DNA from: Bursaphelenchus xylophilus
Lineage: Eukaryota > Nematoda > Chromadorea > Rhabditida > Aphelenchoididae
DNA: 64,000 nt
NCBI GenBank assembly: GCA_904066235.2
Contig: CAJFCV020000005.1
Coordinates: 620,001-684,000 of the forward strand
Reading direction: 5' to 3'
The notes under the pieces: generated by a model
Told to the model about the DNA's origin: nothing
The model's database searches: none
What the model saw: only the letters and a program-made list of their open reading frames with translations
Part shown: positions 57,101 to 64,000 of the stretch, piece after piece
Layout: every line of letters starts with the position of its first letter
How positions within the stretch are numbered: the first letter of the stretch is position 1
Translations under genes and position numbers: made by a program

Positions 57101-57841
57101 TTTCTTTTTGAACCGTTCTTGAGCAACTTTACGTTTTTCCATTTTCATTCTGCAGCTGCGGAAAAAAGAGAAATTTTTGCTTCGACCACACGCCTCAAAA
57201 CAAGCGTCCACACGTTTTAGACTTACATTAATGTCATTTTAGGTATTCGTCTGGCCTATTCTTCCTACTTCGCCCTTGGAAATCTCTCGGAGCCCCGATT
57301 AATTCCACAGTTCTCTAACAAACAACTTTTTTTCATCAACTTAGCCCAGACAATGGGGGCTTGGACAATGTATCATCGTCTGCCAGCTCCAGTCCGTGTT
57401 TGGGGAGGCATTTCCAATTTTAAAGGATTTGCCGAGGCTTTTGGGTGCCCTGTTGGTTCGAAATACAACCCTCCAGTGGAGAAAAGATGCAATATCTTTG
57501 ACTTTGACATCGATAGCCCAAGTTTCACGACGACGACCACGACCACCACAACTACAACGACCACTACAACAACTACTACAACGACTGCACCAACTTCCAC
57601 TGCTGTAACTGACGCAACTCCTCATGCCAGTACAAACACCCCACCGGAAGCTGAACGAACTACTCCCTCTGAGCCAAGAACTACTCCCTCTAAGCCAAGG
57701 ACTACTCCCTCTCCGCCTTCGCCGGACCCAGACGGTAACCACACCGAATATGGAGAAGCTGCCTCCAAAAAATCGATTCTATTGTCTCCGCCGTATTTCT
57801 CATATCTCCTTTTGGGATTTGCCCATGTTATGATCCAATAA
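54165..57841 (+). CDS. neprilysin-like (M13) protein without the zinc motif, GPI-type C-terminus
   Basis: Exons: 54165-54392, 54928-55235, 55461 to about 55572 (end uncertain), 55855-56325, 56643-56784, 56829-56969, 57243-57841. Signal peptide MTGRLFLWAVLLQNVAVQA; then RADPCNDFYTYAAGN, the M13 N-terminal motif with Ala where Cys is usual. The C-terminal part is clearly M13: IRLAYSSYFALGN, NKQLFFINLAQTMGAW, FAEAFGCPVGSKYNP, EKRCNIF. Where active enzymes have HExxH, this has GTGFLMAKTLSETFG, and the ENxxD third ligand is replaced by DWCVHTQVAVH, so it should not hydrolyse peptides. After the domain come about 20 Thr, a Pro/Ser/Thr stalk with repeated RTTPS, and a hydrophobic end (ILLSPPYFSYLLLGF) suggesting a GPI anchor. 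Exon 5 to 6 uses a GC-AG intron (GGCAAGT). The exon 3/4 junction is disturbed by a repeat. AATAAA overlaps the stop. Confidence 0.85.
54434..54884. mobile_element. MITE, GACGCTCAGATTTT family, in M13-like intron 1
   Basis: Best-preserved copy: ACAGGGGAAGTACCCCAAGT then GCGACGCTCAGATTTT on the left, and AAAATCTGAGCGTCGCACTT then GGGGTACTTCCCTTGTTA on the right; about 37 bp of near-perfect inverted ends. TTA or TA flanks both sides. Confidence 0.88.
55263..55397. mobile_element. MITE, CAGTCTGTCGGG family, subtype 1, in M13-like intron 2
   Basis: TATCAGTTCGTCGGGAAAAT to ATTTTCCCGAAAGACTGGTA, with the GAGCCTTGAAAGCGCCC interior. Confidence 0.75.
55573..55854. mobile_element. left-truncated relative of the 7241 element, at an exon border
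   Basis: Contains TCCATCGTATAAGATGTCAC and two related boxes, then GGGGGAGAGTTCAG repeats and the right end GGAGAGTTCAGGCTCAACC, identical to the element at 7241-7685. The left terminus is missing. It begins where exon 3 of the M13-like gene should have its donor site, and no good in-phase donor is visible, so insertion or a later deletion may have damaged the exon border. Confidence 0.6.
56353..56400. mobile_element. fragment of the CACGTCAATCCA MITE
   Basis: CACGTCAATCCAGCGCATTT followed by CCTGAACCGTTTCGAAGC, the complement of the right end of the 44158-44384 element. Only about 50 bp is present, in intron 4 of the M13-like gene. Confidence 0.65.
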
Positions 57842-58133
57842 ACGTAAATTTAGGCTTTGTCTACTCGGTTAAGGAAATTCAAACCACCACAAGTTTATTG
57901 AAAATTTTCAAACCCAAATTTTAAAGCATAGGCAACGAAGTGGTCGCGTGATCCGGGTTCTTATTTTTTTATAAGATTCACATTTTTTGTAGCACCGGAG
58001 GAAAGAGACAATTTAGAACCTTACTATTAGACTAGTGAGATTCACTGGCACTTTTACTTGAATAAACTCGGGAGGGAGAATGACTAAGTAAGATAAGCAA
58101 TAGTAATTGTAAAAAGTTCAAATTCGACGAGAT
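57842..58133. other. no gene recognised
   Basis: 3' flank of the M13-like gene; no feature identified beyond the overlapping polyadenylation signal. Confidence 0.4.
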
Positions 58134-58684
58134 TGTACAGGGTGGTTCAGCTAAGTTCGCGGATGTAAAATGCTTATAACTTTTTATAGGATTGTTCAAT
58201 TTTTATGAGCAATACCTCATTTTATGCTTTAGTAGTTTCCATTTTGTTTAAAAAAAAGATCATTAAAAATGATCAGTCCTACGTCGAGTTATGACCCTTC
58301 AAAGTCAAACATACTTTTTCACGTAAATTTTAAAAAAATTTACGGGTTTTTTCGGATTTTCGGATTTTTTTGATTCCATCGTATTCTACGCAAAATTCTA
58401 TGACTTCTGAAGCCCACTTACAATTTACAATTATCGACCGGTCGAAAGTTATAAGCGATTTTCGAGATTTTTCGGAAATTTTCAGATTGAAGCGTGAAAA
58501 GGCAAGTTCAACTTTGAAGGGTCATAACTCGACGTAGGATTGATCATTTTTGATGATCTTTTTTTTAAACAAAATGGTAACTACTAAGGAATAAAATGAG
58601 CTGTTGCTCATAAAAATTGAACAATCCTATAAAAAGTTATAAGCATTTTATAATACATCCGCGAACTTAGCTGAACCACCCTGT
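58134..58684. mobile_element. foldback element, arms of about 185 bp, TACAGGGTGGTTCAGC type
   Basis: The left arm starts TACAGGGTGGTTCAGCTAAG and passes through GTAAAATGCTTATAACTTTT and CCTACGTCGAGTTATGACCC. The right arm is the complement, ending CTTAGCTGAACCACCCTGTA. Inner loop AT-rich, no coding frame. The TACAGGGTGG start is shared with the foldback at 48684, suggesting related families. Confidence 0.9.
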
Positions 58685-58936
58685 ACTATTAGTCCTTCTG
58701 GAAAGTCGCCGGGCTTTTCTTTGGCGTTTGCACGGTGCGAAAAATGTCAGGTTGCGAGCGACAGCCGAAAAAAGCCTATTGCAATTTTTTTTCCATTTTC
58801 TTGGAATTCCAAAAAAAATTTTTTGTCCAAACTTTTATTTTATGCAAATTTTCTCCCAAATCCATGCATTTTTTGAAGCTTCAACTCTCTTTTTCCCACT
58901 TCCTCGCGAAATTTTGGGCCGACCAGTCGCTTCCTG

Positions 58937-61231
58937 ATGAAGGTCCCAATTCTCGTGATCGCCCTAATTTCCGGGACCTTGGCTTCCGAAACACATGAAA
59001 TACATGGCTCGCGCATAGCAAATATGCTCTTAAATTGCTCTGATCTGGCCCAGTACATGCCTGAGGGTGTGAAACGTGCCGAGGTTTTTGCAATCTATAC
59101 CCTCTCAGACCCGCATCTTCTGAATTACACATTCGACTTCGAAAAAAAACAATGGAATGCATCAGAGTGAGTTTTTTTTGCTTTCGAAATTCGACTGATT
59201 TTGAAATTTTGAGCTGAATACAAATTTTTTTTTGTGATTCCAGGCCTGTTCGTTTGTATCCAGATGACGGCAAGCGTCACTCGGCATTCTTCTCCGAAAA
59301 CTTTGACCGGATTGCAGTTACGTACAATGGCCCCGGTGGGTGAGTATTAACCAAAAGCTATTTTTTACTCTAAGTTCGACACTCACATTTCGGTGGAACT
59401 TGTCAAAACTTAAGTTTTTTTTGAAGTCGCAGTAATCTTTTCAGCACAAAGTTTTACTACTGGCGAGACGCGCCCGAACAAAGTTTTGAGATGCCTGGAT
59501 TTAACCAATTATATAGACCAGTCTTTATGATCGGAGACGCGTTGTATTATTGGACATATATAGTTACTACAGGCGGAGAGAGAGAGAGAACTACTGTGGA
59601 GCATTGGTTTTTACGAAGTCGGGGCAAACCCGGCAAATTCGAAAAGATTTATGAACGACGATGGTTCCCCGGGCACATAACTAATTCCCTCCTCTACATG
59701 CGCGATGTGGACATTATGTATTATATACCCTACACGGGGGTGTGTACGCAGCTTTTTCAAATTTTTTCCAAGGTATGGAAATGTGAAAAATTTGATTTTA
59801 CGGCAGGAAATATCAAGATTTTGTTTTAGTTAGGTGTAAAAAATATTTTTTTTCATTTTTTTTCAGGGAATGCACGACCAGCCATGCAACAACTCAATTG
59901 GAATTTTTACCAGAGCCAAACCAGGCGTTATTTATCCGCTTGTAAGTTGTTTCACCTTTTTTTTGGGAATTCTAACAATGTTTTAGTCAATGTTCGGATG
60001 GCATGGAAGAAACTGCGACCCGTTAGTTCATAAAAATCTTTACGATGATACGGCGTATATCCGTTTTGAAGTCCAGCCGCCTACGGTAGGTGGAAATTAT
60101 TTTTATTTTCTATGCACGGTGCAAAGCAAAGTTTGTTCTCAGCCGCACAGTGCAGAAAAAAGTTACGGTTCAAATGATGCGGTAAGTTTTATCTTATCTT
60201 CAGACCACCACGACTACCACCACTACCACGACTACTCCGGTGAGTTTATGGGCATAAACAAAATTTTGTTTTCTCTTTGTGACTGCATCAATCACCGTGC
60301 CATCGAAATTTTTGCGCACACTGCGGCTTTTGTGAGCCTTTGGGTTGTGGCGCCGCCCGATTGTGACGCAGAAATTTTCAGACTACAACAACAACAACCA
60401 CCACCAGCAGCACCACCACCACCACCACCACCACTCCAACTACCACCACCGCCACCACCCCCACCACAACCACTCCAACAACTAGTTTGACCAAGTCTAC
60501 CAGTACATCATCCACTACAGTGCCGTCTACTCTATCCCCAACCACAATTGATCCCAATATCAAGTCAAGTACAGATAATATGTCTTACGTCATCACAAAG
60601 TTGCCTGCACAGTACGTTATTTTAGAGCTGGCCAACGGTTTTTAATAGTATGATCGTCTATTTTTAGATCTGAAAAGTTAGTTATGCCAGCTGACTACTC
60701 AACTATCTACGTTTTCACTGGCTCGTTCCTTGGCTTGCTACTCCTTCTCTGCCTTTGTTCCATTGTAATTGCGCTGCTCTACAGAAGAAGAAAGGATAAG
60801 GTAAAGAACTTGTTCAGGCCCCATAAATGCACCGGGTTTTTAGGAAGAAAAGACAAATGAGAGAAAGTTGAAGGCCTCGAATAAGCGTCGTCGTAGGTCG
60901 ACGAGAAAATGGACAAAGACGAGTGGTACTGATGTGGAGACAAAGACGGATCCTCACTCTTCAATGGGAAATACGAAGTCGTCCAAGGTAAGGGAGGAAA
61001 TTGAAAAAATTGTGACTGCACTGTGCAAGTAATCAATTTTTGCACAGTGCCAGATTTTTATTTCGTTTTTACAAAAAATATGGAAAAAGGTTCCACAACT
61101 TTTTTTTTCAGAAAGCCAAGAAGGGAAAGAATCGAAAGCAGAGAACTGAGTCTGTCGATCGTTCTGTTCTGACCAATAAAAACTCATCGCTTATGTTCAA
61201 GACCACGGGCGGAACCCAAGAGTTTCTCTAG
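58937..61231 (+). CDS. mucin-stalk single-pass surface protein, copy 4 (most diverged)
   Basis: Exons: 58937-59166, 59244-59339, 59445-59772, 59867-59941, 59987-60085, 60204-60239, 60382-60611, 60668-60800, 60844-60987, 61112-61231; ten exons, 496 aa, phases close. The Thr-only exon present in copies 1-3 is missing, through a deletion between short GCACAGTGC-like repeats at about 60146. Signal peptide MKVPILVIALISGTLAS. The ectodomain differs strongly from copies 1-3 in exons 1-5 (AIYTLSDPHLL, YIVTTGGERERTTVEHW, KIYERRWFPGHITN, DPLVHKNLYDDTAYIRF), but Cys positions are kept. Stalk end, transmembrane helix and tail are almost identical to the other copies. AATAAAG follows the stop. Confidence 0.82.
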
Positions 61232-61317
61232 ACTAGAAAAGCCCTCCAGATGAAGTGAAAATATTTTATCGTGAATAAAGAAAAAATTATTTCGAGCCTT
61301 GACTGAACATTATGTAG

Positions 61318-61470
61318 TCCGTTCGCAAAGTCCGCGGAGTTAATTTTGAGACATGCAGCGCGGGAAAAACAAAATTTCACATTGCGCACTGTGCAGTTTG
61401 CTACTAGGAGTCCTTCTGGAAAGTCGCCGGACTCTTCTTTGGAGTTTGCACGGTGCGAAAAATGTCAGGT
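61318..61470. mobile_element. TAGTCC-GTTCGCAAAGTC / CTTCTGGAAAGTCGC MITE ends
   Basis: GTAGTCCGTTCGCAAAGTCC (61317) and AGGAGTCCTTCTGGAAAGTC (61404) are ends of the element type complete at 63230-63421. GTCCTTCTGGAAAGTCGCCG also precedes copies 3 (49788) and 4 (58688), followed each time by TTTGCACGGTGCGAAAAATG. Confidence 0.55.
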
Positions 61471-61482
61471 TACGAGGTCTCG

Positions 61483-61630
61483 ATTGAGTTTTTTTGCCTT
61501 TGAAATTCGACTAATTTCGAAGTTTCGAGCTGAATACAAAGAACAAACAAATTTTTGTGATTTCAGGCCTGTTCGTTTGTATCCAGATACCGGCCTTTCG
61601 AAAAGTTACTGGGTATTTTCTCCGAAAACG
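61483..61630 (+). pseudogene. fragment of a fifth mucin-stalk gene (intron 1 end plus exon 2)
   Basis: TTGAGTTTTTTTGCCTTTGA, TTCGAGCTGAATACAAAG, then the acceptor TTTCAGGCCTGTTCGTTTG and a partial exon 2 (PVRLYPDTGLSKSYWVFSPK) match the family. The frame then runs into a stop and the following exons are absent. Remnant of a deleted or truncated copy. Confidence 0.7.
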
Positions 61631-61674
61631 GAATAATGACACTTACTTGTTTCAAGACTTCAGCGTTATTTTAG

Positions 61675-62040
61675 GCCTTCCGGGCTGTTCTGGTAGTGAT
61701 TGGCCCCCACGGTCTAGCATTCACTGGCCTTGGTGTCCTCGGTTCCCTAGGCCTGCCTACCGGCGTGCAAGATCTTGGCCAACGCCTTCAGCTTCCTGCC
61801 AGCGAACGCACACCATCCCCAAGAAGGGCATTAAGTGGTACTCGAGCCCGTGGGCGCCTGCGCAGAGATGGTCGTGGCCGACTTCGTAGCCTGAACGGTG
61901 ATCGCCGAGGTCGCAGCCGGTCCCACAGCGAGACCTTTAATCAACCATCTGATCCGGATAACAGAGAGTCTTTCGAACAAATGCATTTGGGCCTGAATGA
62001 TGACTCCCGTTTTATTTTTCGCAATTTGGAAGGACAATAA
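61675..62040 (+). CDS. orphan terminal exon, hydrophobic then Arg-rich
   Basis: Open from a good acceptor (TTATTTTAG at 61674) to TAA: AFRAVLVVIGPHGLAFTGLG, VLGSLGLPTGV, then RTPSPRRALSGTRARGRLRR, RRGRSRSHSETFNQ, ending FIFRNLEGQ. Composition looks coding, perhaps a membrane segment plus basic tail. No upstream exon was identified; the preceding family fragment (61483-61630) does not connect in frame. Unknown family. Confidence 0.3.
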   Translation, partial: AFRAVLVVIGPHGLAFTGLGVLGSLGLPTGVQDLGQRLQLPASERTPSPRRALSGTRARGRLRRDGRGRLRSLNGDRRGRSRSHSETFNQPSDPDNRESFEQMHLGLNDDSRFIFRNLEGQ

Positions 62041-62450
62041 GTCAAGATGTCCTTCGATGTAGCACGTTGCACCGCAATTATATGGTTACGGCGGAATGTG
62101 CTGCGCGGGTTGTCTATTACTACTCCAAAGCCAGCATGAAAGTTGCTTTTGGGTCGGATCTTTCCATGACGTTTCGTCCACTTAAGCCAGAGGAAGACAA
62201 GTCAATAAAATTCCCCTCAATTTTTTTGGGCGCCAACCTACCGTACTGGCCTTTCAGCAAAAACTTTGTTCAGGCATTTTGAAATGTCTGGAAACCTCGA
62301 AACCGAAATATGGAATGTCTACGGAAGAGTCAGCATTGCTCATCAAGGCAATATGAGAAACAATATAAAATTACAATCGAAATGAAACACAATTTTGATT
62401 GACAGTCTTGCTTGTTTTTTCGAAAGACAAAACCTTTTTCAAAATTCTGC
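62041..62450. other. upstream region of four-TM copy B
   Basis: From about 62280 the sequence matches, inverted, the region upstream of copy A (34640-34500), including GAAACCGAAATATGGAATGT and AATTTTGATTGACAGTCTTG, so the promoter was duplicated with the gene. 62067-62282 has an open frame of 71 codons of unknown meaning. Confidence 0.45.
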
Positions 62451-64000
62451 ATGTCCCGTGGAACTCGCTATTATCTGCATCGTGGAACAATTGTGTCTGC
62501 GCTGGTCGGAACGGCGTTGCTGATCATCTCCGCAACGACCCCTCATTTCTACGTCGGCGATCGGAGCGCGTGGACTTACATTGACAAACAGGAGGACTCG
62601 TCACCAACCCATGAGGTAAGTGAAAGTCAACCTTCGGATAACAGCTCCCAATCGTTACCTCACGGGAACCAAACAGCGCTTCAGAGCTCCACAATGTCGC
62701 TTGAGGACCTGCCAATGTCGCCTTTGCCTTACACTCACCAGGTAAATGTTCAAATGCGACGTCCCGCCTCGGAATCGCCCATTATCGCTTTCTGGAACGA
62801 CTACTAGTCGTTCCAGAAAGTGCGTAGACTTTTCGTCGCAAATTTTCTTGCACAGTGCACGTCGCCGATTTCCGTCCGGCGACTTTCCGGACGGACTAGT
62901 AGTATACTAGTAGTATCATCCACTAGTACTAGTCCGTCCGGAAAGTCGCCGGACGGAACATTACGCTTTTTCAAAAGTGCAGACACATTTTCCGGCCTTT
63001 TTTGCACCGCACAGTGCAAGTTTCGTGTTCCCCGCGCGACGCGATCCGATTCGAAACATTTTTGCACTGTGCAATTTCAAAAAATTCGCGCCGGCTCCGT
63101 TGAGAAAAGCTTGCGTCGCAGCGATATCCGGTTGCACAGTGCAAAAGGTCAAAATGCACCCCGCAAAAGGGAGTTTTGTGCACGGTGCGGCCCACGACAA
63201 AATGTGTCTGCACTTTTGAAAAAGCGTAATAGTCCGTTCGTAAAGTCGCTGGAATGATTTCGGCGACGCGCACTGTGCAAGAAAACTCAGGGTGCGGGCG
63301 ACAGCTCGAAAAAGCCTATTGCACTGTGCAAAAAACCAAAAATTGCACAGTGCAAAGTGAACTTTCGGTTTCGCGGAGTGCATGTCGCCAAAAACATTCC
63401 AGCGACTTTACGAACGGATTAGTATCAGTCTGTCGGAAAAATAACGGCGGATCGTCGCGCCTCGGAATCTCCCATCATCGCTTTGCGACGGCTGCCGAAG
63501 CTGGAGATTTGGTGCGCGATAGAGGCGAGGCGAGACATTTTGATACGACGATCCGCCGTTATTTTTCCGACAGACCGATACAAAGTCGCGATTTTTCCAA
63601 AAATTGGGGGAAAAAATCTCTGACCGCTCTCTGCACTTTGAACACTCTACCGGCAAACATCGTTGAATATCGAAAATTTGGCCTTTTTTTGAAAGCAATC
63701 AAACAATTTCTTACAGAACGAAGAAACGAAGAACAACGAAGAAAGTCTGACCGCATTCAAAGTGCACAACAGTCTCCAAATCGTCGCAATTTTAATCTCC
63801 TGCATTGGGACACACTACGGCTTGTATGGCGCCGTCCGTTCGAGTTACCGCGCCTTTCTGGTACTCCCCATCGCAACGATTTTTGCCACCGGCTTCTCCG
63901 TTTATGGGATGACCTTTTTTTTCATCACGGTGGGACAACCGACTGAAGAATCGGACCTCAGCGGCTTCAGTTTTGTCGGATTCATTGTGGCACAAGCTCT
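62451..64000 (+). CDS. small four-transmembrane protein, copy B (runs off the window)
   Basis: Exon 1 62451-62741 and exon 2 63717 to beyond 64000, phase 0. The residues visible (about 191) match copy A: helix 1 and SATTPHFYVGDRSAW identical; loop longer and diverged (NQTALQSSTMSLEDLP); helix 2 has AILISCIGTHYG; helix 3 nearly identical; a change before helix 4 (GQPTEESDLSG for GESGGKTALSG). The start of exon 2 also differs (NEETKNNEESLTAF for QNSDRSLTAF). The alternative in-phase donor (CATGAG then GTAAGT, 62615) is conserved. The intron is filled with MITEs absent from copy A. Only the last helix is cut by the window end. Confidence 0.8.
62800..63230. mobile_element. two adjoining MITE-like elements in the four-TM intron
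   Basis: 62800-62905: CTACTAGTCGTTCCAGAAAG opposed to CTTTCCGGACGGACTAGTAG. 62960-63230: ATTACGCTTTTTCAAAAGTG then CAGACACATTTT opposed to AAAATGTGTCTGCACTTTTG then AAAAAGCGTAAT, a near-perfect 31-bp inverted pair. Between them are short CTAGTAGTA runs and GTCCGTCCGGAAAGTCGCCG. Interiors carry several GCACTGTGC motifs. Confidence 0.7.
63230..63421. mobile_element. MITE with 27-bp TAGTCCGTTCGTAAAGTC ends
   Basis: Left TAGTCCGTTCGTAAAGTCGC then TGGAATG; right CATTCCAGCGACTTTACGAA then CGGATTA; complementary at all but one position, flanked by TA. The interior contains GCACTGTGC motifs several times. Confidence 0.88.
63423..63580. mobile_element. MITE, CAGTCTGTCGGG family, ACGGCGGATC variant
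   Basis: TATCAGTCTGTCGGAAAAAT to TTTTTCCGACAGACCGATA, inner ends ACGGCGGATCGTCGCGCCTC as at 31929. One base separates it from the preceding MITE. Confidence 0.88.

Noticed and set aside
61557..61889. Single 110-codon gene joining the stalk-family fragment with the following Arg-rich exon
   Set aside because: The frames do not join; the first part is clearly exon 2 of the stalk family followed by a stop, and the second begins at its own splice acceptor.

Overview
The window looks like nuclear DNA of a nematode, probably a rhabditid-type species. It carries a nematode cuticle collagen, a multi-exon receptor-type guanylate cyclase (gcy class), many introns ending in TTTCAG, and acceptor-like TTTCAG/TTTTAG sites just upstream of start codons that suggest spliced-leader trans-splicing. 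Genus and species cannot be read from the sequence. All genes are given as spans; exon coordinates, worked out by hand from splice sites and reading-frame closure, are in the evidence text.

Layout. 1-2.0 kb: a 36-bp satellite and a decayed mariner-like element. 2.2-16.0 kb (+): a 22-exon receptor guanylate cyclase whose introns are crowded with minisatellites and MITEs. 17.1-20.1 kb (-): a homologue of the LDL-receptor chaperone RAP (LRPAP1), ending in HDEL. 20.1-25.0 kb: repeat-rich, with only weak coding candidates. 25.0-26.4 kb (-): a cuticle collagen. 26.4-29.1 kb: repeats. 29.1-30.4 kb (-): a bZIP transcription factor. 33.1-34.5 kb (-): a small four-helix membrane protein, with an inverted paralogue at 62.4 kb running off the right end of the window.

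36.3-46.1 kb is a large palindrome: two arms of about 4.8 kb around a spacer of about 170 bp. A hAT-like element with a perfect 8-bp target duplication sits exactly at the left arm's outer edge. Each arm carries one member of an unrecognised gene family (signal peptide, variable ectodomain, Thr-rich mucin-like stalk, one transmembrane helix, basic tail) and one copy of a small Lys/Arg-rich gene. Two more members of the stalk family lie at 50.0 and 58.9 kb, and a fragment of another at 61.5 kb. Between them, at 54.2-57.8 kb (+), is a neprilysin-like (M13) protein that has lost its zinc-binding motifs and ends in a Thr-rich stalk and a GPI-type tail.

The right half therefore looks like a recently duplicated, inverted and gene-converted cluster of predicted cell-surface proteins. 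The cyclase, RAP, collagen and bZIP genes on the left look like ordinary nematode genes embedded in a very active landscape of small DNA transposons. Several satellites appear to have grown from the terminal repeats of one of those transposons.
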